Assembly: GCA_947377705.1 (NCBI GenBank)
Contig: CANCGU010000017.1
Span: forward strand, 1 to 21,422
Reading direction: 5' to 3'
Length of the DNA stretch: 21,422 bases
Source: Comamonadaceae bacterium
GTDB taxonomy: Bacteria > Pseudomonadota > Gammaproteobacteria > Burkholderiales > Burkholderiaceae
Below the pieces are notes generated by a model. The model searched no databases. It was not told the DNA's origin and saw only the letters and a list, made by a program, of their open reading frames with translations. Position numbers and translations under genes: made by a program. Shown piece after piece: positions 7,840 to 16,121 of this stretch. How positions within the stretch are numbered: position 1 is the first letter of the stretch; every line of letters starts with the position of its first letter.

Positions 7840-8814
7840 TTAAGCTGCACCGCGTGTATTGGTATAGAGGGCATACAACGAATGGCTGCTGGCCATGAAC
7901 AGTCGGTTGTGTTTGGCACCGCCAAAGCACAGGTTGGCGCAGCGCTCGGGCAGATGGATGTGGCCAATGGCGGTGCCGTCGGGTGCGAACACGCGGACGC
8001 CGTCAAGCTCTTCAGGTTGCGCGTGAGCCGAGCCATCGCTCCCCCAGCCGCACCAAATGTTGCCGTCGGTGTCTACGGTGATGCCGTCGAGTGCCCCTGG
8101 GCCTTGGGCATCAATCGCTAAACGCTTGTTGGACAAGCTGCCTTGTGCATTTAAGTCATACGCCCACACTATGCGGTGTGGCTTGGCACGACTTTCCACC
8201 AAATACAACACGGACTCGTCGGGTGAGAACGCCAAGCCATTGGGGCCCTGCACATCGGTTAGCACCTGTTGCAATTGACCCTCGCTGGGGTTGATGCGGT
8301 ACAGCGCATGGGGCAGCTCTGCCTCCGCAGCATCGCCTTCCCAGTCGCCTGAAATGCCAAATGGGGGGTCTGTGAACCACACGGTGCCATTGCGTTGGCA
8401 CACGATGTCGTTGGGTGAGTTCAAGGGTTTGCCGTCGAACGATTCAGCGAGGACGGTGATGGATCCATCGTATTCGGTGCGTGTGACACGACGTGTTTGG
8501 TGTTCGCATGCGAGCAAGCGGCCTCGCGCATCACGCGCCAAACCATTGGCGTTGTGTGATGGCTTGCGAAACTCGCTCACACGGCCGGATGGTTCGTCCC
8601 AACGCAAGATTCGATTATTGGGAATGTCTGACACCAGCAAGTAGCGACCATCGCCAAACCAAACGGGCCCCTCGGCCCAACGCATGCCTGTGGCCAACTG
8701 TTCAATGCTGGCACTGAACAAGCGCAGTTTTAAAAAACGCTCATCCAACACTTCAATGCGTGGGTCTGGGTAGCGTGCGTTGGTTGTAAATGGAATGGCA
8801 GGTCCGGTGGTCAT
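7840..8814 (-). CDS. SMP-30/gluconolactonase family lactonase, cytoplasmic (aldarolactonase role)
   Basis: A 324-residue six-bladed propeller hydrolase without any signal peptide. Probable metal ligands are E48 (WAEGP), N135 (PNDI), N192 (PNG) and D243 (ALDG). Udh makes an aldarolactone from a uronate, so a cytoplasmic lactonase in the same operon most likely opens that lactone to D-glucarate or galactarate, the UxuL-type role described for SMP-30 relatives in hexuronate clusters. It lies 4 bases after the TRAP large permease stop and 39 before the Bug receptor, without a strong ribosome binding site, suggesting coupling to the permease. It is the paralogue of the Tat-exported protein at 2616-3716. 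Gluconolactonase or L-arabinolactonase activity would be alternatives. Confidence 0.9.
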   Translation of the reverse strand: MTTGPAIPFTTNARYPDPRIEVLDERFLKLRLFSASIEQLATGMRWAEGPVWFGDGRYLLVSDIPNNRILRWDEPSGRVSEFRKPSHNANGLARDARGRLLACEHQTRRVTRTEYDGSITVLAESFDGKPLNSPNDIVCQRNGTVWFTDPPFGISGDWEGDAAEAELPHALYRINPSEGQLQQVLTDVQGPNGLAFSPDESVLYLVESRAKPHRIVWAYDLNAQGSLSNKRLAIDAQGPGALDGITVDTDGNIWCGWGSDGSAHAQPEELDGVRVFAPDGTAIGHIHLPERCANLCFGGAKHNRLFMASSHSLYALYTNTRGAA

Positions 8815-8818
8815 GGTG

Positions 8819-10102
8819 TTATTTCAAAATCAAGTTGGGCAACCACATGGAGAACGCGGGCACATAGGTGACCAGCATCAAGGCGGCAATCAAGCCGCCG
8901 TAGAACGGCCAAATGGTTTTCATCACAGTGCCCACTGACACTTCACCAATGGTGCAACCCACAAATTGGGTGGTGCCGACTGGCGGGGTGTTGAGTCCTA
9001 AGGCGCAGTTGATGAGCATGACGATGCCGAACTGTTCGGTGCTCATGCCCATTTGTTGGCAGATGGGCAAGAAGATGGGCGTGCAAATCAAAATCGTCGC
9101 GGCCATGTCGAGGAAGGTGCCCAACACAAACAAAATGACGTTGACGCACAAGAAGATGACCCAAGGTGTGGCACTGATGCTTGACAGCATTTGTCCTGTC
9201 AACTCGGCCACGCCGTACAAGCCAATCAAGTAGCCAAACATGGAGCTGATGCCAATCAGCAGCAACACAGCACCGGTGCTCTTCACCGCTTTGGCTGCAG
9301 CTTTCAAGAACTGTTCGCGTGTGAGTTTTTTGTAAACCATCGTGGCCAAGAACAAAGCCCATATGACCGCCACAGAGGCGGACTCGGTGGCGGTGAATGC
9401 ACCCGACAAAATGCCCACAATGATGATGACCACGACCAGCAAGCCTGGTAACGACTGTGCAAACGAAGACCCCACCACAGCCCAACCGGGGAAGGTGCCA
9501 GCAGGGTAGCCGCGCTTCACGGCAACGGCATACGCCGCAACCAAGTTGCAAATGGTCAACACAATGGCTGGCACGATGCCTGCCAAAATCAAGGCGGCAA
9601 TGCTCACCTTGCCGCTGGCTGCCAGCGTGAAGATGATGAGGTTGTGGCTGGTGGGCATCAAGGCTCCCACCAACGAGGCATGCGTGGTCACATTGACCGC
9701 GTAATCGGCATCGTAGCCTTCTTTTTTCATTTGTGGAATCAGCACGGCACCCATGGCGGACACGTCAGCCACAGGAGAGCCCGACACGCCGCCAAACAAG
9801 GTGCATGCCAGCACATTGCTCATGCCCAAGCCGCCGCGCACATGGCCTGCGAGTGATTTGGCGAAATCCACAATTTTGTCGGCGATACCGCCGTACATCA
9901 TGATTTCACCCGCGAAGATGAAGAAGGGGATGGCGAGGAACGAGAACGGGTTCATGCCCGAAATCATTTGCTGAAAGCCTACCGCCAAGGGCAAGCCTTC
10001 AAATAGCAGAGTGGCCAACGAAGACAGACCAATCGAGAACGCCACGGGCACGCCCAGCAGCAACAGCAGCGTGAAGCTCACGCACAGAATGGTCAGTGCC
10101 AT
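8819..10102 (-). CDS. TRAP transporter large permease subunit (DctM family)
   Basis: A 427-residue polytopic inner-membrane protein, usual DctM length, forming the transport channel of a sodium-driven TRAP system. About twelve hydrophobic segments are visible. Family motifs include LGVPVAFSIG near residues 16-25, the segment FFIFAGEIM (61-69), GGVSGSPVADVSAMGAVLIP (104-123) and the late GLNTPPVG stretch. Its start overlaps the end of the small permease by ten bases, with GGAG before the ATG, and the lactonase follows after four bases. With DctP and DctQ it makes a complete transporter, very probably for hexuronates or aldarates given the operon. Substrate is inferred from context only. Confidence 0.95.
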   Translation of the reverse strand: MALTILCVSFTLLLLLGVPVAFSIGLSSLATLLFEGLPLAVGFQQMISGMNPFSFLAIPFFIFAGEIMMYGGIADKIVDFAKSLAGHVRGGLGMSNVLACTLFGGVSGSPVADVSAMGAVLIPQMKKEGYDADYAVNVTTHASLVGALMPTSHNLIIFTLAASGKVSIAALILAGIVPAIVLTICNLVAAYAVAVKRGYPAGTFPGWAVVGSSFAQSLPGLLVVVIIIVGILSGAFTATESASVAVIWALFLATMVYKKLTREQFLKAAAKAVKSTGAVLLLIGISSMFGYLIGLYGVAELTGQMLSSISATPWVIFLCVNVILFVLGTFLDMAATILICTPIFLPICQQMGMSTEQFGIVMLINCALGLNTPPVGTTQFVGCTIGEVSVGTVMKTIWPFYGGLIAALMLVTYVPAFSMWLPNLILK

Positions 10103-10581
10103 GATGGCTCCACCTCTTCACCACGAACCAACGCGATGATGTGTTCGATAGAAAACAAGGCAATCAAAACGCCGGCAAAAGCAGGGGGCGTGTATTTGAA
10201 AGCCTCGGACAAACCGAGGGTTGGGATTTTGTAATCCCACACGCTTTGTGCCAACACGGCACAGTTGTAGGCCATCACCACGCCAAAGCCTAAGACGAGG
10301 ACGTGGATGAGCAGCTCCATCTTCAGGCGCACGGCATCGGGCACGAGCACCAACAAAGACTCCAAGCCAATGTGACCTGCATCGCGCACGCCCACGGCCA
10401 TGCCTAGCATGGTCACATAGAGCACCAGCAACACCGCACCACTCTCGGCCCAAGTGGGCGTGTCGTTGAGCACGTAGCGGCCAATGACTTGGTAGAGCAC
10501 CGCGGCAATCAGCAGCACAAGACCGCCGACACCGACCTTCAAACAAAGCCGCGCGAGGGCGGCACAAAAGCGTGTGTACAT
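10093..10581 (-). CDS. TRAP transporter small permease subunit (DctQ family)
   Basis: A 162-residue inner-membrane protein with four hydrophobic segments (roughly residues 12-34, 43-62, 82-106 and 124-146), the normal topology and size of DctQ. The sequence NDTPTWAESGAVLLVLY (39-55) contains the W-[AS]-E signature of the family. It partners the large permease, with which it overlaps by ten bases, and starts nine bases after the dctP stop. No separate strong ribosome binding site is seen, so it is probably translated by coupling. Family membership is clear from order, topology and motif. Confidence 0.93.
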   Translation of the reverse strand: MYTRFCAALARLCLKVGVGGLVLLIAAVLYQVIGRYVLNDTPTWAESGAVLLVLYVTMLGMAVGVRDAGHIGLESLLVLVPDAVRLKMELLIHVLVLGFGVVMAYNCAVLAQSVWDYKIPTLGLSEAFKYTPPAFAGVLIALFSIEHIIALVRGEEVEPSWH

Positions 10582-10590
10582 GGATGGCTT

Positions 10591-11571
10591 TTATTTCACG
10601 GCGTTGATGCGTTTGACCATGTCTTGCAGCTTGGGGTCTTTCAAGAACTTGTCATACACGGGCTTCATCGCAGCTTGGAAGGGGGCTTTGTCCACGTCCA
10701 CAATTTCAGCGCCGCCGGCTTTGACGATGGCCAATGATTTGGCTTCACGCTCGTCCCACAGCTTGCGCATGTAGGTCACAGATTCTTTGGCGGCTGCACG
10801 GATTTGTTTTTGTTCGTCAGCAGACAGTGTGTCCCATACCTTCTTAGAGAAGAGCAAAATTTCGGGTGCCATCGAGTGCTCGGTCTTGTTGTAGTACTTG
10901 GCGACTTCAAAGTGACGTGAGCTCTCGTAAGAGGGGTAGTTGTTTTCAGCGGCATCGACCAAGCCGGTTTTCAGCGCGGTGTAAACCTCGCCATACGGCA
11001 TCGGCGTGGCGTTGGCGCCCATGGCTTCGAGCAGTGACACCCACAAGTCGCTTTGTTGTACGCGCACCTTCAAGCCTTTGGCATCGGCCAAGGTTTTGAT
11101 GGGCTTTTTGACGGTGTAAATCGAGCGTGCGCCAGAGTCGTAAAACGCTAAACCGATAAAGCCTTGGGCTTCGCAGTCTTTCAAGATTTCTTCACCGATG
11201 GCGCCGTCCAACACTTTGCGCATGTGATCGGTCGAGCGGAACAAGAAGGGCATGGTGGGCACCATGGTGGCCGCACAAATGTTGTTCATCGGCGCCACGT
11301 TGACTCGGGCCATGGCGATGGCACCGAGTTTGGTTTGTTCAATCGTGTCTTTTTCGTTGCCGAGTGCAGACTTAGAGAACACCTTGATGCTGTGCTTGCC
11401 ATTGCTGGATTTGTTCAACACTTCGCCCATGTGACGCACGGCTTGCACAGTGGGGTAGTCGTCGGGGTGAATGTCAGAAGATCGGAATTCGGTGGCGTGT
11501 GCACCAAAAGCAAACAGCGAGGTGGCCGCGGTGGCGACCAAGGTCTTGAGCAAATTCGAACGTGCGTTCAT
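10591..11571 (-). CDS. TRAP transporter substrate-binding protein (DctP family)
   Basis: A 326-residue periplasmic receptor with a Sec signal peptide ([20 protein letters not shown] to about AHA, residue 26). Typical DctP features are the lobe sequence [14 protein letters not shown], whose arginine normally binds the ligand carboxylate, followed by the [19 protein letters not shown] and [11 protein letters not shown] segments. These are close to receptors for uronates and other sugar acids. AGGAGACACCC lies just before the ATG. It is the second gene of the operon, 26 bases after udh, and begins a normal P-Q-M order. A hexuronate ligand (glucuronate or galacturonate) fits the enzymes around it; ligand identity is inferred. 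Confidence 0.95.
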   Translation of the reverse strand: MNARSNLLKTLVATAATSLFAFGAHATEFRSSDIHPDDYPTVQAVRHMGEVLNKSSNGKHSIKVFSKSALGNEKDTIEQTKLGAIAMARVNVAPMNNICAATMVPTMPFLFRSTDHMRKVLDGAIGEEILKDCEAQGFIGLAFYDSGARSIYTVKKPIKTLADAKGLKVRVQQSDLWVSLLEAMGANATPMPYGEVYTALKTGLVDAAENNYPSYESSRHFEVAKYYNKTEHSMAPEILLFSKKVWDTLSADEQKQIRAAAKESVTYMRKLWDEREAKSLAIVKAGGAEIVDVDKAPFQAAMKPVYDKFLKDPKLQDMVKRINAVK

Positions 11572-11597
11572 GGGTGTCTCCTGTTGTGGTTAGAAAG

Positions 11598-12389
11598 TCA
11601 GAAAGGACCGGCTTTGACAAAACCGCCGCCTTGGTAAATCACGGCGGGGTCATTCAAATCGAGGGTGAGTTGCTTGGCTTCAACGGCAGCGCGGAACGGC
11701 TCAGAGCTGTCAAGCGGGCGGTAGCCAATGTGTTTGGCGGGTGTGTTGTCCCACCAAACATGGTTGTTGTCGGACATGCCGTAGATCACGCTGTAGCCCA
11801 CGACGGGTGAGTTCAGGCCGGCAAGCACCAAGCGCTCCAAGTCGTCGTAGCTCATCCAAGTGGCGAGCATGCGGCGGTCTTTGGGCTCTGCAAATGAGGA
11901 GCCGATGCGCAAACACACGGTTTCAATGCCGTAGCGGTCGAAATAGAAGCGAGCGAGGTTTTCGCCAAAGGCTTTGCTCAGGCCGTAGTAGCCATCGGGG
12001 CGCACGGGCATGGTGGCATCGACCACCTCGTCTTGGCGATAAAAACCTGTGACGTGGTTGGAGCTGGCAAACACAATACGGCGTGTGCCGTGGGTACGGG
12101 CCGCTTCATACAGGTTGTATGCACCAATGATGTTGGCTTGCACGATGTCGTCAAATGGCTGCTCGGTCGAGATGCCACCCAAGTGCACCACTGCGTCCAC
12201 GCCTTCGAGCAGTTTGAAAACGGCGTGGCGGTCTTGCAGAGGGGCGGGCATGACTTCTTCACCCGCATTGGGGGTGCCCAAATCGCCCAAATCGCTGACA
12301 CGCAGCACATCGCAACGCGCTTTCAGGCGCGGGCGCAAGACGCGCCCTAGTCCACCGGCTGCACCTGTCAACAGCAGGCGTGAGTACAT
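11598..12389 (-). CDS. udh: Uronate dehydrogenase (NAD-dependent, SDR family)
   Basis: A 263-residue extended short-chain dehydrogenase that oxidises D-glucuronate or D-galacturonate to the aldarolactone. Features: nucleotide-binding TGAAGGLG (residues 8-15), VHLGGIS (68-74), IVFASSNHVTGFY (105-117) with catalytic S110, and Y135-G-L-S-K139. The pattern matches Agrobacterium Udh, including WWDN and the PDG-YYG-SK-FGENLARFYFD block. The start at 12389 was chosen from Udh length; an in-frame ATG at 12410 would add seven residues, and neither has a good ribosome binding site. It is first in the ten-gene operon behind a strong promoter and operator. Other NAD-dependent epimerases share the fold, but the conserved blocks and context make Udh firm. 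Confidence 0.93.
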   Translation of the reverse strand: MYSRLLLTGAAGGLGRVLRPRLKARCDVLRVSDLGDLGTPNAGEEVMPAPLQDRHAVFKLLEGVDAVVHLGGISTEQPFDDIVQANIIGAYNLYEAARTHGTRRIVFASSNHVTGFYRQDEVVDATMPVRPDGYYGLSKAFGENLARFYFDRYGIETVCLRIGSSFAEPKDRRMLATWMSYDDLERLVLAGLNSPVVGYSVIYGMSDNNHVWWDNTPAKHIGYRPLDSSEPFRAAVEAKQLTLDLNDPAVIYQGGGFVKAGPF

Positions 12390-12450
12390 GTGTGAGGAGG
12401 GGGGTGCCATAGATGTGGGTTCAGGTTGGGTGAATTGATATTTTTCAGCG

Positions 12451-12476
12451 TCAATTTGGTAGCGCTACCAAATTGA
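12451..12476. promoter_or_regulatory. LacI-type operator, perfect 26-bp palindrome
   Basis: Half-site TCAATTTGGTAGC (12451-12463) is followed immediately by its exact reverse complement (12464-12476), with a central CG as in LacI/GntR-class operators. It begins about eight bases past the -10 box of the udh promoter, so a bound repressor would cover roughly +2 to +27. The regulator gene directly upstream is the obvious binder. Confidence 0.88.
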
Positions 12477-12484
12477 ATGAACGG

Positions 12485-12513
12485 ATGTTAGCCACGGCAA
12501 AACGAGCCGTCAA
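12485..12513 (-). promoter_or_regulatory. Sigma-70 promoter of the uronate operon
   Basis: On the minus strand TTGACG (12513-12508) and TAACAT (12490-12485) are separated by exactly 17 bases. They lie between the regulator stop and udh, directly upstream of the palindromic operator. The -35 matches five of six and the -10 four of six consensus bases. Confidence 0.7.
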
Positions 12514-12518
12514 TGCTT

Positions 12519-13568
12519 TTACGTCAGGGTTTTCGCTAGGGCTGTGCTGTCGCGCTGGATGATGGAAAAACCCACATCCACGATGCGTGGGTCAACCGTG
12601 CGGCCCTCTGCACGGTCCATCAAAAAGCGCGCGGCGAGCGTGCCAATTTGTCCGCCGTTGATGCGCACGGTAGTGAGCGCAGGCACCATGTCGGCAACAA
12701 AGGGCACATCGCCAAAACCCATCACGGCGATGTCGTCTGGCACGCTCAAACCTCGTGCACGGGCTTCTGTCATCACGCCCAGAGCGAGCAAGTCGGAACT
12801 GCAAAACACGGCTTGTGTTTCAGGTGCTTCAGCCAAGATCCGAGTCAGGGCTTCACGGCCACTTTTGAGTGAACGTGAGGCCCCCACATTGGTCACACAC
12901 ACAGGCGGTAAATTTTGCTGCGCCACGGTCTCTAAAAAGGCCGTGGTGCGGCGGTCGGCGCGCTCATCCTCGGCGCGCACGATGGCGAATTTTTGATAGC
13001 CTTTGTCCATCAAAAATTGGGCCACTTCGCGCCCAATGTCCGAGTGAGAAAAGCCAATCAGCATGTCAATGGGGGTGGGGGTTAAGTCCCAGGTTTCGAC
13101 GACTGGAATGCCCGAAGCCAGCAAGCGCGTGCGGGCCTTACCCGGCGGCAAGATGCCGGTGATGAAAATACCGTCCGGACGGCGACCAATGATGGCTTCG
13201 AGCAGCAGTTCTTCGCGCTCGGCGGAGTAGCCCGATTGACCCAGCATCAGCTGGTAGCCTGCATCAAATAAGGTGCCGTTCAAAGACTCGATGGTTTCCA
13301 TGAACACCGACACTACCGTGCTGGGCACCACGGCGGCAATTAGGCGGCTGCGCGAGGAGGCCAGGCCACCTGCCATACGGTTGGGCACGTAGCCAGTGCG
13401 TTGCACAGCCTCTTGCACTTTGCGCAACACATCAGGCGAGACTTGATTGGGCGTGTTGATGGCCCGTGATGCCGTGATGGGGGCCACACCTGCGAGCATG
13501 GCCACATCGCGCAGAGTGATGGCGCCACTGCTGCGGCGTGAGCGTTTGGGCTGTTCTTTGTCAGTCAT
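12519..13568 (-). CDS. LacI-family transcriptional regulator, GntR-like (uronate/aldarate repressor)
   Basis: A 349-residue DNA-binding regulator. The helix-turn-helix TLRDVAMLAGVAPITASRAIN lies at residues 18-38, with the hinge region near 64-73 (RMAGGLASSR). A periplasmic-binding-protein-like effector domain follows, with the segments VPSTVVSVFMETIESL, GIPVVETWDL and VFCSSDLLALGV. The sequence resembles gluconate repressor GntR more than LacI. The ATG at 13568 was chosen over a GTG at 13595 because the family starts a short distance before the helix-turn-helix and AAAGA precedes it. It lies between the two gene sets it probably controls, divergent from garD. Two operators with a shared core flank it, one in its own promoter, suggesting autoregulation. 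Effector (uronate, aldarate or lactone) is unknown. Confidence 0.92.
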   Translation of the reverse strand: MTDKEQPKRSRRSSGAITLRDVAMLAGVAPITASRAINTPNQVSPDVLRKVQEAVQRTGYVPNRMAGGLASSRSRLIAAVVPSTVVSVFMETIESLNGTLFDAGYQLMLGQSGYSAEREELLLEAIIGRRPDGIFITGILPPGKARTRLLASGIPVVETWDLTPTPIDMLIGFSHSDIGREVAQFLMDKGYQKFAIVRAEDERADRRTTAFLETVAQQNLPPVCVTNVGASRSLKSGREALTRILAEAPETQAVFCSSDLLALGVMTEARARGLSVPDDIAVMGFGDVPFVADMVPALTTVRINGGQIGTLAARFLMDRAEGRTVDPRIVDVGFSIIQRDSTALAKTLT

Positions 13569-13576
13569 GTAATTCT

Positions 13577-13605
13577 TTGACGTGTCTACTTGCACGTTTG
13601 ATTAT
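13577..13605 (+). promoter_or_regulatory. Sigma-70-like promoter of garD
   Basis: TTGACG (13577-13582) and GATTAT (13600-13605) are separated by 17 bases. The -35 element is identical to that of the udh promoter and the operator again begins at the -10 box. The promoter extends into the start of the regulator gene. Confidence 0.55.
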
Positions 13606-13631
13606 GGTACCGCTATCATTGTGTTTGTAAA
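13601..13631 (-). promoter_or_regulatory. Possible promoter of the LacI-family regulator
   Basis: On the minus strand TTTACA (13631-13626) and CATAAT (13606-13601) each match five of six consensus bases, but the spacing is 19. The operator at 13605-13618 lies between them, which would fit autorepression. Confidence 0.35.
13605..13618. promoter_or_regulatory. Second LacI-type operator in the regulator-garD gap
   Basis: TGGTACCGCTATCA matches the core of the udh operator (TGGTAGCGCTACCA) at 12 of 14 positions and is an imperfect palindrome. It resembles GntR-type sites. It overlaps the downstream edge of the garD -10 box and lies inside the putative regulator promoter, so one bound dimer could control both directions. 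Confidence 0.7.
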
Positions 13632-13666
13632 GGCTTTGAACTTAAGCCGAATGATAGGAGACCTTG

Positions 13667-15211
13667 ATGACCCCACTCACCATCCGCATGCAGCCCCAAG
13701 ACAACGTGGCGATTGTGGCCAATCACGGTGGTTTGCCCGTAGGCACGGTGCTGCCAGACGGTTTGCACATGCGGGACGCCGTGCCTCAGGGGCACAAAGT
13801 GGCGTTGGTCGATATTCCTGCGGATGGCGCGGTGCTGCGCTATGGCATTGCGATTGGCTATGCCTTGAAAGACATACCGGCTGGCAGTTGGGTGCATGAA
13901 CGCTTGCTCCAAATGCCATTGGCGCGCGAGCTGGACAACTTGCCTATCGCCACGGTCAAGCCGACCCCCTTGCCGCCGCTGGAGGGCTACACCTTTGAGG
14001 GCTACCGCAATGCCGATGGTTCAGTAGGCACGCGCAACATCTTGGCCATCACCACCACGGTGCAGTGTGTGTCGGGGGTGGTCGAGTTCGCGGTGGCGCG
14101 CATCAAGGCGGAGTTGCTGCCTAAGTTCCCCAACGTGGATGACGTGGTGGGGCTTGAGCACACCTACGGGTGTGGCGTGGCCATTGATGCAGATGGTGCA
14201 GAGATCCCAATCCGAACCCTGCGCAACATCAGCCTCAACCCCAACTTTGGTGGTGAGGTGATGGTGGTGAGCTTGGGCTGCGAAAAACTGCAGCCCGAGC
14301 GCTTGATGCCACCCGGCGCCATCCCCATCAACGATCAACGCGGCGAAGCATTGGATGTGGTGTGCCTGCAAGACGATGCACATGTGGGCTTCATGTCCAT
14401 GATTGACACCATCCTGAGAACCGCTGAGCAACACCTGCAACGTTTGAACCAACGCCACCGCGAGACTGTTCCAGCCAGTGCGTTGGTGGTGGGCGTCCAG
14501 TGTGGCGGTAGCGATGCGTTTTCAGGTGTGACAGCCAACCCTGCCGTGGGGTATTGCACCGATTTGTTGGTGCGTGCCGGCGCAAGTGTGATGTTCTCCG
14601 AGGTAACCGAAGTGCGCGATGGCATTGACCAACTTACCTCACGCGCGACCACGCCCGAAGTGGCCGAGGCCATGATTCGCGAGATGGCTTGGTACGACGC
14701 TTATTTAGCCCGTGGCCGTGCGGACCGCAGCGCCAATACCACCCCCGGTAACAAAAAGGGCGGCTTGTCTAACATTGTTGAAAAGGCCATGGGTTCTATC
14801 GTCAAGTCGGGGTCAGCGCCAATCTCGGGCGTCTTGTCACCAGGCGAAAAACTCAAGCAAAAGGGCTTGATTTATGCGGCCACCCCCGCGAGTGACTTCA
14901 TTTGCGGCACGCTGCAATTGGCCGCAGGCATGAACTTGCATGTGTTCACCACAGGTCGCGGTACGCCTTACGGTTTGGCTGAAGTGCCCGTCATCAAAGT
15001 GGCCACACGGACTGACCTGGCTCGTCGTTGGCATGACCTGATGGATGTGAACGCAGGCACCATCGCGGATGGCACCAAAACGATTGAAGAGGTGGGCATG
15101 GAACTGTTTCAGCTCATGCTTGATGTGGCCAGTGGCCGCAAAAAAACATGGGCTGAACATTGGAAACTGCACAACGCATTGGTGTTGTTCAACCCCGCGC
15201 CTGTGACCTAA
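13667..15211 (+). CDS. garD: Galactarate dehydratase
   Basis: A 514-residue UxaA/GarD-family dehydratase converting galactarate (mucate) to 5-keto-4-deoxy-D-glucarate. It is highly similar to E. coli GarD throughout: an N-terminal SAF-like domain (about residues 5-85), then [87 protein letters not shown] and the C-terminal FNPAPVT. The ATG at 13667 has AGGAG six bases upstream; a TTG one codon earlier is less likely. Altronate dehydratase UxaA is the nearest alternative, but the extra aldarate-specific blocks favour GarD. It stands alone on the plus strand, divergent from the regulator, and converges on the FAH-type gene with two bases between stops. It gives the second entry branch, from galacturonate, into the gudD route. 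Confidence 0.96.
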   Translation: MTPLTIRMQPQDNVAIVANHGGLPVGTVLPDGLHMRDAVPQGHKVALVDIPADGAVLRYGIAIGYALKDIPAGSWVHERLLQMPLARELDNLPIATVKPTPLPPLEGYTFEGYRNADGSVGTRNILAITTTVQCVSGVVEFAVARIKAELLPKFPNVDDVVGLEHTYGCGVAIDADGAEIPIRTLRNISLNPNFGGEVMVVSLGCEKLQPERLMPPGAIPINDQRGEALDVVCLQDDAHVGFMSMIDTILRTAEQHLQRLNQRHRETVPASALVVGVQCGGSDAFSGVTANPAVGYCTDLLVRAGASVMFSEVTEVRDGIDQLTSRATTPEVAEAMIREMAWYDAYLARGRADRSANTTPGNKKGGLSNIVEKAMGSIVKSGSAPISGVLSPGEKLKQKGLIYAATPASDFICGTLQLAAGMNLHVFTTGRGTPYGLAEVPVIKVATRTDLARRWHDLMDVNAGTIADGTKTIEEVGMELFQLMLDVASGRKKTWAEHWKLHNALVLFNPAPVT

Positions 15212-15213
15212 AT

Positions 15214-15999
15214 TTAGACAATCTTCACACTCAAATTGGGCAAGCCGTCGATGTGCATTTCAATCACATCACCGCGCACCACGGGCCCTACATTTTCAGG
15301 TGTGCCTGCGTAGATGATGTCACCTGGAAACAGCTCAAACGCTTCTGAGAGTTTGCTGATTTGCTCTGCAACGGACCAAATCATTTGGTTCAAATCGGCT
15401 TTTTGTTTAACTTGTCCGTTGACTTTGAGCCAAATGTCACCCTTGCTGAAGTGACCCGTTTGCGCCACTTTGTGCACAGCACCGATGGGGGCCGATTTGT
15501 CAAAGCTCTTGCCAATTTCCCAAGGTTTCTTTTGGTCGCCCATGCCGCGCTGTAAATCGCGGCGTGTCATGTCCAAACCCAAGGTGTAGCCATAAACCAA
15601 GTCGAGCGCTTTGTCGACAGCAATGTTGCGACCTCCTTTGCCCAGCACGGCGACCAATTCGGCTTCGTAGTGGTAATTTTTGGTGAGGCTGGGGTAGGGG
15701 TGGTCAGCCACGGTGCCGGTCGCCACGTACTGAATGGCATCGGTGGGCTTTTGAAAAAAGAACGGTGGTTCACGCGTTGGGTCTGAGCCCATTTCGCGGG
15801 CGTGTGCTGCGTAATTGCGACCAATGCAATAGATGCGACGCACGGGGAACATCTCATCCGAGCCTACGATAGGAATGTAGGTGGTGGGCACCGCAAACGG
15901 CGTTTTCGGTCCGTTGGCGGCGATTCCGGGTGTGGCACATCCCACCAATGCACCCGACGTGACGAGGGCTGAGTTTTGGAAAAATTGACGACGTTTCAT
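15214..15999 (-). CDS. Fumarylacetoacetate hydrolase-fold protein with Tat-type signal
   Basis: A 261-residue FAH-family protein with an unusual export signal: KRRQFFQ at residues 2-8, a hydrophobic stretch, then ALVGC, a plausible lipobox with C21. The catalytic domain is complete: YCIGRNYAAHA (57-67), metal ligands E112 and E114 in HYEAEL, D143 in GLDMTRRDLQ, K164 in GKSFD, and GDIIYAGTPENVGP near the C-terminus. FAH-fold enzymes split or decarboxylate 2-keto acids or hydrate 2-oxopent-4-enoates, normally in the cytoplasm. AAGGAGAC precedes the ATG. It converges on garD but is not in its transcript; whether it belongs to uronate metabolism is unknown. A 2-keto-3-deoxy sugar acid substrate would be conceivable, but this is only inference. 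Confidence 0.88.
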   Translation of the reverse strand: MKRRQFFQNSALVTSGALVGCATPGIAANGPKTPFAVPTTYIPIVGSDEMFPVRRIYCIGRNYAAHAREMGSDPTREPPFFFQKPTDAIQYVATGTVADHPYPSLTKNYHYEAELVAVLGKGGRNIAVDKALDLVYGYTLGLDMTRRDLQRGMGDQKKPWEIGKSFDKSAPIGAVHKVAQTGHFSKGDIWLKVNGQVKQKADLNQMIWSVAEQISKLSEAFELFPGDIIYAGTPENVGPVVRGDVIEMHIDGLPNLSVKIV

Positions 16000-16121
16000 G
16001 CTTTGTCTCCTTAGCTGGCCTGTTCATGCCTGTTTTAAGATGTGTTGCACGATCCATTCTTCCTGATCACATTTGCTTTCGCCACCACAGACTGACGCTT
16101 TGGTTACTTGAGTTTCTTTCT

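Noticed and set aside
8943..9551. A 202-codon minus-strand frame inside the TRAP large permease
   Set aside because: Out-of-frame shadow rich in His, Cys and Arg, with no membrane segments or family match; the permease frame is intact.
12491..12512. Short inverted repeat ACGGC/GCCGT after the regulator stop, considered as a terminator
   Set aside because: The stem is only five pairs, no T run follows, and it lies within the spacer of a better-supported promoter.
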